Below are positions 1 to 5,198 of a stretch of 5,198 nucleotides of DNA, one piece after another. The first letter of the stretch is position 1. Every line of letters starts with the position of its first letter. The position numbers and the translations under genes were made by a program. Under the pieces are notes generated by a model, which saw nothing but the letters and a program-made list of their open reading frames with translations, was not told where the DNA came from and made no database searches. This DNA comes from an uncultured Clostridia bacterium (lineage in GTDB: Bacteria; Bacillota_A; Clostridia; Peptostreptococcales; Anaerovoracaceae): assembly GCA_945873875.1 (NCBI GenBank), contig CAMCER010000073.1, positions 1 to 5,198 of the forward strand, written 5' to 3'.

Positions 1-764
1 CTGGGATCGCTCAGCGGGTGCTTTTTCGATCCTGAGAAAGTGAATCCCGCCAGGATAGGCTCATCCACATCGTGGTTCCCGTAGCATGCGTATACGCCGT
101 AAGTGCTTTTTATGTCTCTGAAATTTGCGGCGACAGCTGCAGGATCGCTGATCTCGTCAAAATCGTTGCTGAATATGTCTCCTGCGACACATACTATGTC
201 CGGATCCATGCTGTTTATGACAGATACCATGTCTTTCACAGACTCAGGACCTATGCTGGCGCTGAGATGTATGTCTGAGATCAGCACCACATTGAGTTTA
301 TCAGCAGTCTGGCATGCTTTAGGTATCTGCGCGCTGAATTCCCTCGTCTTTATATCCTTAGCGTGGAATGAGCCATATAAGCTGACGCCAATTATAAGGG
401 CGAGGGCAAGAGTACCGGCCAGGATTTTTATACGCCGCGAAAAAACAGGCGTGTGCTTCGGCACTTTTTTCGCCTTTTTTACTATGAAGGTGATGATGCC
501 GAAAAGGACTGTGATCATCAGAGCGTAGATGAATACTGAGAACCAGAAATAGCCTGTTATCGACAGGAGTCTTCTTACAGGTGATACAGGCCAGAAAAAG
601 GCCAGTATCGGAGTCGCTGCCAGAAGTATGAAGATAACAGACACGATAATATTTAACGGCTTGCTGTTTCTGCTGCCGCAGCAAGCCGTTATCCACTTTA
701 TCAGATATATGAGTATCAGGGCGCAGGCCCCGAAGTAAAACGGGGCACCTATGTATGCCAGCAT
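1..764 (-). CDS. Membrane-anchored metallophosphoesterase (YkuE/YaeI-like), C-terminus cut by window edge
   Basis: This gene starts at 764 on the minus strand and is still open at the left edge, giving 254 codons. The start follows an AAGGAA ribosome binding site by 8 bases. The N-terminal part shows four hydrophobic stretches, near residues 5-22, 39-58, 72-94 and 112-131, with a basic loop (KKAKKVPKH) before the fourth. The calcineurin-like metal-binding motifs follow in order: SDIHLS (Asp164, His166), GDIFSND (Asp196) and YGNHD (Asn230, His231). These identify the metallophosphoesterase superfamily, dimetal enzymes that cleave phosphate esters. The real substrate cannot be read from the sequence. 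An even number of membrane segments would put the N-terminus and the catalytic domain on the same side, but which side is unclear. The later metal-binding histidines (GHxH type) would lie beyond the window. It follows fba by 18 bases with no terminator between, so the two are probably co-transcribed. A 12-bp perfect inverted repeat lies in the codons between helices 1 and 2. Confidence 0.88.
   Translation of the reverse strand, partial: MLAYIGAPFYFGACALILIYLIKWITACCGSRNSKPLNIIVSVIFILLAATPILAFFWPVSPVRRLLSITGYFWFSVFIYALMITVLFGIITFIVKKAKKVPKHTPVFSRRIKILAGTLALALIIGVSLYGSFHAKDIKTREFSAQIPKACQTADKLNVVLISDIHLSASIGPESVKDMVSVINSMDPDIVCVAGDIFSNDFDEISDPAAVAANFRDIKSTYGVYACYGNHDVDEPILAGFTFSGSKKHPLSDP
655..690. 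repeat. Perfect 12-bp inverted repeat inside the metallophosphoesterase gene
   Basis: AACGGCTTGCTG at 655-666 is the exact reverse complement of CAGCAAGCCGTT at 679-690, with a 12-base spacer. It lies in coding sequence, in the short loop between predicted membrane helices 1 and 2 (about residues 25-38). In the mRNA it could form a strong hairpin about 75 nt after the start codon. No T-run follows on either strand, so it does not look like a terminator. Confidence 0.85.
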
Positions 765-782
765 ATGGTGCGTTCCTTTTCT

Positions 783-1754
<972 letters not shown>

Positions 1755-1820
1755 TTAAGCGGTCTTCTGCCGTTTTGCGCGATGTGAAAACCGCCGCATA
1801 TACACAGGTCGGCCAGTTAC

Positions 1821-1850
1821 ATTATACACCGCCATGCCCGGTTATGACAG
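1821..1850 (-). promoter_or_regulatory. Likely sigma-A type promoter of fba
   Basis: On the minus strand a perfect TATAAT -10 box (1821-1826) sits 18 bases after CTGTCA (1845-1850), a four-of-six match to the -35 consensus TTGACA. The predicted transcription start is near 1814, giving a leader of about 100 nt before fba. The promoter begins just downstream of the terminator of the preceding minus-strand gene, which supports independent transcription of fba. The placement is inferred from sequence only. Confidence 0.6.
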
Positions 1851-1860
1851 ACGGGTTTAA

Positions 1861-1889
1861 TAAAAACCCGCCACATTTTATGTGACGGG
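1861..1889 (-). terminator. Intrinsic terminator of the MltG-like gene
   Basis: On the minus strand CCCGTCACAT (1880-1889) pairs with ATGTGGCGGG (1867-1876) around an AAA loop. The result is a 10-bp stem with one G-U pair, followed at once by TTTTTATT (ending near 1859). It lies 9 bases after the stop codon of the minus-strand gene that ends at 1898. The GC-rich stem base plus T-run is the classic Rho-independent form. Confidence 0.9.
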
Positions 1890-1897
1890 ATATATCA

Positions 1898-2458
1898 TCA
1901 TATGCTTTCACCGGTAAGCTGTTTAATGATCTGCTTGACAGATGCGCCTTTCTTTATCTTAAAGCTTCCGGATTTCAGTTTAGTAGTTAATTTATTATCC
2001 TTCAGCGTCTGCTCAAAACGTTCTGATGACTTGATCAGGCCTTCTTTTTTCAGCATGGCCGTGATGTCTGCAGATGAATCCAGGTCCGTGATCTTGATGG
2101 TCACATAACTGGAAGAGCTGCTGTTATCAGATGACTTCTTGTCAGACGACTTTTTGTCAGATGAGGACTTGTCTGAATCCTTTTTATCTGAAGATGAAGC
2201 ACTGCTGTCTGATGATTTCTTATCGTTTTCTGAAGCCTGGCTGTCTGATGAAGAAGTCTTATCAGCGCTGGTATCAGATGTCTTGTCTGCCGTCTCTTCT
2301 GCCTGGGCTTTGACATCAGCATTGGTATCAGCCAGAGTGCTAGGATATTCCATGATGGCATTTATCCTGAGTGCTATTACTATTGCCGCTGCGGCTATTA
2401 TGATGAACGCTATGAACACGTCGCTTTTGTCGTAAAAAGAATCTCTGAAACTTCTCAT
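1898..2458 (-). CDS. Membrane-anchored protein with an MltG/YceG LysM-like C-terminal domain, no catalytic domain
   Basis: This 186-residue protein has three parts. Residues 1-13 are short and charged, and residues about 14-32 form a single hydrophobic segment (VFIAFIIIAAAAIVIALRI), a membrane anchor. Residues about 41-117 are a low-complexity linker dominated by Ser, Asp and Lys, including SSDKK repeats. The last 69 residues resemble the LysM-like subdomain at the N-terminus of MltG/YceG endolytic transglycosylases: a VTIKI strand, a helix with AMLKKEGLIKSSERF, then LKSGSFKIKKGASVKQIIKQL. MltG proteins carry a catalytic domain after this part, but here the protein stops. It therefore probably cannot cut peptidoglycan. 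A role outside the membrane near the cell wall, for example peptidoglycan binding, is inference. AAGGAGG at 2464-2470 lies five bases before the start, and a strong terminator follows the stop. It is a single-gene unit, and I see no convincing -10/-35 pair upstream on this strand. Confidence 0.8.
   Translation of the reverse strand: MRSFRDSFYDKSDVFIAFIIIAAAAIVIALRINAIMEYPSTLADTNADVKAQAEETADKTSDTSADKTSSSDSQASENDKKSSDSSASSSDKKDSDKSSSDKKSSDKKSSDNSSSSSYVTIKITDLDSSADITAMLKKEGLIKSSERFEQTLKDNKLTTKLKSGSFKIKKGASVKQIIKQLTGESI
2127..2171 (-). repeat. Short 15-bp imperfect tandem repeats encoding the SSDKK linker
   Basis: Three consecutive 15-base units (2127-2141, 2142-2156, 2157-2171 on the plus strand) begin TCAGAYGA and end in TTG. 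The first two differ at only two positions and the third has diverged further. On the minus strand they encode the Ser-Ser-Asp-Lys-Lys repeats of the linker. This kind of repeat can gain or lose units by replication slippage in frame. Confidence 0.6.
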
Positions 2459-2463
2459 TATTC

Positions 2464-2470
2464 CCTCCTT
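2464..2470 (-). promoter_or_regulatory. Ribosome binding site of the MltG-like gene
   Basis: On the minus strand this is AAGGAGG, five bases before the ATG at 2458. It fixes the start in front of the short charged N-terminus and membrane anchor. Confidence 0.88.
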
Positions 2471-2543
2471 ATCCCTATAAACAATTTAACATATATCCGG
2501 TGGTTTTATAAAGCCTGCAGGCGTATTTTTTTATGAAGATTTC

Positions 2544-2573
2544 TTCACACAGCAGCGGCAGGTGTTGTATAAT
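2544..2573 (+). promoter_or_regulatory. Sigma-A type promoter of the rightward operon, leaving almost no 5' leader
   Basis: TTCACA (2544-2549, five of six matches to TTGACA) is followed after 18 bases by a perfect TATAAT (2568-2573). The predicted transcription start, about seven bases after the -10 box, falls at 2580-2581, which is the ATG of the pseudouridine synthase gene. A short dyad, GAAGA-TT-TCTTC (2535-2546), overlaps the left side of the -35 box and could be a protein-binding site, though this is weak. Confidence 0.72.
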
Positions 2574-2580
2574 CTAATTT

Positions 2581-3636
2581 ATGATAAATGTGCCTATCAC
2601 GAAAAATGACGGCGGGCAGCGTCTCGACCGTTTCATGAGAAAATACCTGAGGAACGCCTCGCTGAGCATGATCTACAGGATGATCAGAAAAGATGTGAAG
2701 GTCAACGGGAAACGTGCGCATATAGAGACTGAGCTTAAAGAAGGCGATGTGCTGAGCATCTATATCAGCCAGGAGGAACTTAAGGCTCTGACCGGCGGCA
2801 GAAAGAAGACTGCACCTGTAAAAAAGCAGTTTAATATAGTCTTTGAAGATGATAATATATTAGTTGCCGACAAGCCCTTCGGTCTGCTGACTCACGGGGA
2901 CAGCAGAGAGAAGAGGCGGACGCTGGTGAATCAGGTAAAGGGGTATCTGGAAAGTTCCGGCACATACGACGAAGAAAAAGAAAAAGTATTCCGCATAGCA
3001 TCAGCTAACAGACTGGACAGAAATACCACCGGTCTGGTGGTGTTCGGCAAGACTTCCGCTGCTATGAAGGCACTGAGTAGCGCTTTCAGTGACAAAGACC
3101 GGATCGAGAAGTATTATCTCACTATCGTATCCGGCGAGCTTGAGAAAGAACTGAGACTGTCCGGCAGACTGGAAAAAGATGAGAAACGCAACATGACCCG
3201 GGTGCTTTCAGATGAGCAGGAGAGAGGAAAAAGCGCAGAGACCATAGTAAAGCCTCTCGCGTGCCGCAATGGTTATGCCTTTGTCATGGTAAGGCTCATG
3301 ACGGGCAGGACCCATCAGATCAGGGCTCATCTGGCTCAGGCTGGATATCCGCTGATCGGAGATGCGAAATACGGCGATAAGAAGACCAATGAAATTATAA
3401 AAAAGAAACTGGGGATAACTACCCAGCTGCTCCACGCGTGCAGGCTCGTGTTCAGGGAGATGGAAGAGCCACTTGGCTGCCTTGAAGGAAGAAGCTTCGA
3501 GGCGGAGCTGCCGCAGATGATGGAAAAAGCCCTTGAAAAGCTCCTTGGGATAAGCAGAAAAGAAGCAGAGGATATGTTTCACGGCGCAGCGTGCGGGGAA
3601 AGAGACGACCTAATAAAGAAGACAGAAAGAAACTGA
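2581..3636 (+). CDS. RluA-family (RluC/RluD-type) rRNA pseudouridine synthase with S4 domain
   Basis: The enzyme converts specific uridines in RNA, most likely 23S rRNA, to pseudouridine in the cytoplasm. Residues about 13-60 form an S4 RNA-binding domain (RLDRFMRKYL, then MIRKDVKVNGKRA and LKEGDVLSIYI). The catalytic domain follows, with NILVADKPFGLLTHGD (92-107), the signature RLDRNTTGLVVFGK with catalytic Asp146, EKYYLTIVSG (176-185), and GRTHQIRAHL (242-251) with GYPLIGDAKYGD. At 351 residues it is slightly longer than many relatives, owing to a charged C-terminal tail after about residue 310. The target uridine cannot be decided from sequence, so I give no gene symbol. The start at 2581 is bounded by an in-frame TAA at 2575-2577 and matches the conserved N-terminus, but no Shine-Dalgarno sequence precedes it. 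It heads a probable operon with lepB 25 bases downstream. Confidence 0.93.
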   Translation: MINVPITKNDGGQRLDRFMRKYLRNASLSMIYRMIRKDVKVNGKRAHIETELKEGDVLSIYISQEELKALTGGRKKTAPVKKQFNIVFEDDNILVADKPFGLLTHGDSREKRRTLVNQVKGYLESSGTYDEEKEKVFRIASANRLDRNTTGLVVFGKTSAAMKALSSAFSDKDRIEKYYLTIVSGELEKELRLSGRLEKDEKRNMTRVLSDEQERGKSAETIVKPLACRNGYAFVMVRLMTGRTHQIRAHLAQAGYPLIGDAKYGDKKTNEIIKKKLGITTQLLHACRLVFREMEEPLGCLEGRSFEAELPQMMEKALEKLLGISRKEAEDMFHGAACGERDDLIKKTERN

Positions 3637-3646
3637 CAGTTCAGGC

Positions 3647-3652
3647 AGGAGG
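3647..3652 (+). promoter_or_regulatory. Ribosome binding site of lepB
   Basis: AGGAGG lies nine bases before the ATG at 3662, in the 25-base gap after the pseudouridine synthase stop codon. It supports this start for signal peptidase, just before its membrane anchor. Confidence 0.85.
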
Positions 3653-3661
3653 AAGCCGAAG

Positions 3662-4186
3662 ATGAAGGCTCTTATAAGAGATATAATAATAGCACTGGTC
3701 ATAGTGCTTATAATAACCGCCATAATCAAACCGACCATCGTAAGGGAAAGCTCCATGGAGCCGACTCTCTACGACGGAAACTACGTGCTGGTGAACAAGA
3801 TGCAGTATAAGTTCGGAGATGTGAAAAGAGGGGATATAATCATATTCCATTCCGGGCTTAAAGCAGAAGACGGAAGCGGTGACAGCGAAGGTAACAAACT
3901 CCTGATAAAGCGCATCATCGCAGTGCCCGGAGATACTGTGACCATTGAAGGCGGGAAAGTATATCTCAACGGTGAAGTGCAGAATGAAAGCTATATCGAA
4001 GCAGGCGGCACCCCCGGAGAGGTCACGGACCTGAAGGTGCCGGAAGGAAAACTCTTCGTGATGGGAGACCACAGACTGGTCAGCATAGACAGCAGGTCTG
4101 AAGAGGTGGGTCTGGTGGATCAGGACTCAGTGGTAGGCAAGGCCTTTGTCAGACTCTGGCCCATAAGTGAGATATGCCTTCTGTAG
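3662..4186 (+). CDS. lepB: Signal peptidase I (S26 family)
   Basis: This membrane serine protease removes signal peptides from secreted proteins on the outer face of the cytoplasmic membrane. The 174-residue protein has one N-terminal membrane segment (about residues 8-22, IIIALVIVLIITAII) and the extracytoplasmic catalytic domain, the usual Gram-positive (SipS-like) layout. Box B is ESSMEPTL, with nucleophile Ser31. Box C is the region VKRGDIIIF (54-62). Box D is LIKRIIAVPGD, with general-base Lys83. Box E is GDHRLVSIDSR (135-145), containing the conserved Asp143 and Arg145. In most relatives this box reads GDNR, so His137 in place of Asn is a mild departure. The gene sits 25 bases after the pseudouridine synthase and 18 bases before smpB, in an apparent operon. 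Identification is firm. Many Firmicutes carry several signal peptidases, so the exact paralogue is unknown. Confidence 0.95.
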   Translation: MKALIRDIIIALVIVLIITAIIKPTIVRESSMEPTLYDGNYVLVNKMQYKFGDVKRGDIIIFHSGLKAEDGSGDSEGNKLLIKRIIAVPGDTVTIEGGKVYLNGEVQNESYIEAGGTPGEVTDLKVPEGKLFVMGDHRLVSIDSRSEEVGLVDQDSVVGKAFVRLWPISEICLL

Positions 4187-4192
4187 AGGAAG
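4185..4192 (+). promoter_or_regulatory. Weak, distant Shine-Dalgarno of smpB overlapping the lepB stop codon
   Basis: AGAGGAAG begins inside the TAG stop of lepB and its AGGA core ends 14 bases before the smpB ATG at 4205. This is longer than the usual 5-9 bases. Together with the 18-base gap, it suggests that smpB translation is partly coupled to lepB. No better site is visible. Confidence 0.5.
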
Positions 4193-4204
4193 CTTTGTGA
4201 TATA

Positions 4205-4660
4205 ATGAAAAAGGATATAAAACTAGCAGCTAACAATAAAAAAGCACGCCATGATTATTTTATCGACGACACTTATGAAGTGGGACTGGTGCTGACAGGC
4301 ACAGAGATAAAATCTATCAGGCAGGGCAAGGTGAGCATCAAGGAAAGCTATGCCAGGATCACAGGCGGAGAAGTGTTCGTATACGGCATGAATATCAGTC
4401 CGTATGAACAGGGAAACCGGTTCAATGTGGACCCGCTGAGACCCAGAAAGCTTCTGATGCATAAAAAAGAGATCAGCAAACTTATAGGACTCACTAAAGA
4501 AAAAGGCGCGACGCTGATACCTCTTAAGGTATACATAAACAGAGACGGCCGGGCCAAGATGGAACTTGCAGTGGCGCGGGGAAAGAAGCTCTACGATAAG
4601 CGTCAGGCTCTGGCTAAAAAGGACGCAGATAAGAAGATGCGTCAGGCGAAGCGTTTCTGA
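4205..4660 (+). CDS. smpB: SsrA-binding protein SmpB
   Basis: SmpB binds the tRNA-like part of tmRNA and brings it to stalled ribosomes, starting trans-translation. The 151-residue length is typical. Family hallmarks are [12 protein letters not shown] (9-20), [20 protein letters not shown] (24-43), SIKESYARI with [18 protein letters not shown], the [15 protein letters not shown] block (76-90), and the C-terminal [20 protein letters not shown]. That tail is known in the family to become helical in the empty mRNA channel of the ribosome. The start at 4205 gives [14 protein letters not shown], a normal SmpB N-terminus. Its RNA partner ssrA begins 330 bases downstream, a common arrangement in Firmicutes. 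Translation may be coupled to lepB, given the poor Shine-Dalgarno spacing. A perfect -10-like TATAAT overlaps the ATG but has no -35 partner. Confidence 0.97.
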   Translation: MKKDIKLAANNKKARHDYFIDDTYEVGLVLTGTEIKSIRQGKVSIKESYARITGGEVFVYGMNISPYEQGNRFNVDPLRPRKLLMHKKEISKLIGLTKEKGATLIPLKVYINRDGRAKMELAVARGKKLYDKRQALAKKDADKKMRQAKRF

Positions 4661-4679
4661 AGTGACTGATCTTTAAAAC

Positions 4680-4699
4680 GCCTCAAAAGAGGCAGGAGG
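4680..4699 (+). promoter_or_regulatory. Small hairpin next to the ribosome binding site of the coiled-coil gene
   Basis: GCCTC (4680-4684) and GAGGC (4689-4693) can pair around an AAAA loop. The hairpin is followed directly by the Shine-Dalgarno AGGAGG (4694-4699), five bases before the ATG at 4705. CCTC can also pair with the GAGG inside the Shine-Dalgarno (4696-4699), so the two pairings exclude each other. No T-run follows, so this is not a terminator. The ribosome binding site is certain, but a regulatory role for the hairpin is a guess. Confidence 0.5.
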
Positions 4700-4704
4700 A
4701 CGAT

Positions 4705-4977
4705 ATGGGAGATTTTTTTGAAAAAGCAAAGAAGCTCGGTGAGAAAGCAGCCGATATGACAGGCGATGCCATCGAAATAGGAAAGTATAAGGCGAAGATC
4801 GCTTCAAGAAGATCTGATATCCATGATGTGGAGAAAAAAATCGGGAAGTATCACTATGAGCATCTGAGAGGCAATATCTTCAATGAAGAGGTGGAAGCTT
4901 ACTGCAAGGAGATCGATGAACTTAAAAGTCAGATCGCAGAGCTGGAAATGAAGATCGAAGAAGCGAAGAACGACTGA
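4705..4977 (+). CDS. Small charged coiled-coil protein of unknown function
   Basis: I do not recognise a named family. The 90-residue product has no signal peptide or membrane segment and is rich in Lys, Glu, Asp and Ile. Residues 1-30 (GDFFEKAKKLGEKAADMTGDA) look amphipathic and helical. Residues about 30-48 and 66-88 (EIDELKSQIAELEMKIEEA) show heptad-like spacing of hydrophobic residues, pointing to a coiled-coil hairpin. The centre (KIGKYHYEHLRGNIFNEEV) is aromatic. Similar opening patterns occur in small Firmicutes proteins that end in a zinc ribbon, but here there is a single cysteine (about residue 72) and no CxxC pair. A strong AGGAGG at 4694-4699 and an ordinary codon pattern support a real gene. 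It lies 44 bases after smpB and 13 bases before ssrA, so co-transcription with the ribosome-rescue genes is likely. A functional link to rescue is unproven. Confidence 0.82.
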   Translation: MGDFFEKAKKLGEKAADMTGDAIEIGKYKAKIASRRSDIHDVEKKIGKYHYEHLRGNIFNEEVEAYCKEIDELKSQIAELEMKIEEAKND

Positions 4978-4990
4978 TAAATAAAGACGT

Positions 4991-5198
4991 GGGGATGTTT
5001 CTGGTTTCGACGGGAGTGTAGAATCAGGATAAGCGGGTCGCAGTTTGCTCAGTCTGCGTTAAAAAGGGCACGTTAAAATAAACGCTAAAAAGACAAATAA
5101 TCAGTTCGCAATGGCTGCGTAAAGCAGCGCGACCGTCAGCTCAGGTTCACCTGCAGGCCTGATGTCTGGCGACGACCATGCAGGAAAACCTCGTGTGA
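4991..5198 (+). ncRNA. ssrA: tmRNA (5' part, cut by window end)
   Basis: Transfer-messenger RNA, with SmpB, frees stalled ribosomes and adds a degradation tag to the unfinished protein. The 5' end GGGGATGTTTCTGG and the invariant GGTTTCGACGGG (5003-5014) mark the tRNA-like acceptor and D-arm region. The tag reading frame runs GCT (5084) to TAA (5120-5122) and encodes AKKTNNQFAMAA, to which the alanine from charged tmRNA is added first. Sequence after the tag (GCAGCGCGACC and onward) fits the later pseudoknots. The window ends before the 3' half of the tRNA-like domain (T-arm and acceptor 3' strand), so about 208 of roughly 350 nt are seen. The 5' end starts only 13 bases after the preceding stop codon and no good promoter fits there. 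The RNA may therefore be cut from the operon transcript or use a promoter inside the upstream gene. Confidence 0.96.
5084..5122 (+). other. tmRNA tag-peptide reading frame (AKKTNNQFAMAA, TAA)
   Basis: The codons are GCT AAA AAG ACA, AAT AAT CAG TTC, GCA ATG GCT GCG and then TAA. The resume codon is the usual GCN, and the tag ends in small hydrophobic residues as needed for ClpXP-type recognition. The third residue from the end is Met, where Leu or Val is commoner. Confidence 0.93.

Noticed and set aside
1785..1800. Possible CcpA (cre) site near TGTGAAAACCGCCGCA in the fba leader
   Set aside because: The match to the cre consensus breaks in the right half and lacks the central CG symmetry.
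2139..2435. Open frames antisense to the Ser/Asp/Lys-rich linker
   Set aside because: They arise from the repetitive codon pattern of the minus-strand gene, which has the strong ribosome binding site, membrane anchor and terminator.
2514..2521. CCTGCAGG occurring both in the divergent promoter gap and in ssrA (about 5150-5157)
   Set aside because: An 8-base palindrome repeated twice, with no shared flanks and in unrelated contexts, is best explained by chance.
2513..2533. Palindrome GCCTGCAGGC followed by a run of seven T, resembling a plus-strand terminator
   Set aside because: A perfect 10-bp palindrome leaves only about three base pairs once a loop forms, and no plus-strand gene lies upstream for it to terminate. 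It is too weak to call.
4198..4206. Extended -10 motif TGATATAAT overlapping the smpB start codon
   Set aside because: There is no -35 partner at 16-18 bases (TTCTGT or CTTCTG), and transcription would start inside smpB past its ATG. It is most likely a chance result of the ATAATG start context.

Overview
This 5.2 kb stretch looks like ordinary chromosomal housekeeping DNA from a Gram-positive, Clostridia-like (Firmicutes) bacterium. The evidence is: strong AGGAGG-type ribosome binding sites, frequent AUA/AGA/AGG codons, a class IIB fructose-bisphosphate aldolase, a short one-membrane-segment signal peptidase I, and an RluA-family synthase / signal peptidase / smpB / ssrA gene order. I infer the class only and cannot name the genus.

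Left half, minus strand (about 1-2458): transcription runs right to left. First comes a small membrane-anchored protein (1898-2458) with a Ser/Asp/Lys-rich linker and a C-terminal domain resembling the LysM-like part of MltG/YceG, without the catalytic part. A textbook intrinsic terminator (1861-1889) closes it. A separate promoter (about 1821-1850) then drives class II fructose-bisphosphate aldolase (fba, 783-1712) through a leader of about 100 nt. Eighteen bases after fba starts a four-helix membrane metallophosphoesterase, which runs off the left edge, so fba and the phosphoesterase are probably co-transcribed.

The 122-bp divergent gap 2459-2580 carries a good sigma-A type promoter for the rightward genes. 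Its predicted transcription start falls on, or within a base of, the only plausible start codon of the first gene.

Right half, plus strand (2581-5198): an S4-domain RluA-family pseudouridine synthase, signal peptidase I, SmpB, a 90-residue charged coiled-coil protein of unknown function, and the 5' part of tmRNA (ssrA), cut by the window end. The gaps are 25, 18, 44 and 13 bp, suggesting one transcription unit. SmpB and tmRNA are the two core parts of trans-translation ribosome rescue. The tmRNA-encoded tag reads AKKTNNQFAMAA after the non-templated alanine.

I find no mobile element, CRISPR array, tRNA, or obvious new defence or biosynthetic system. The most notable points are the likely leaderless synthase mRNA, the stand-alone MltG-like domain protein, a perfect 12-bp inverted repeat inside the phosphoesterase gene, and the unknown coiled-coil gene between smpB and ssrA.
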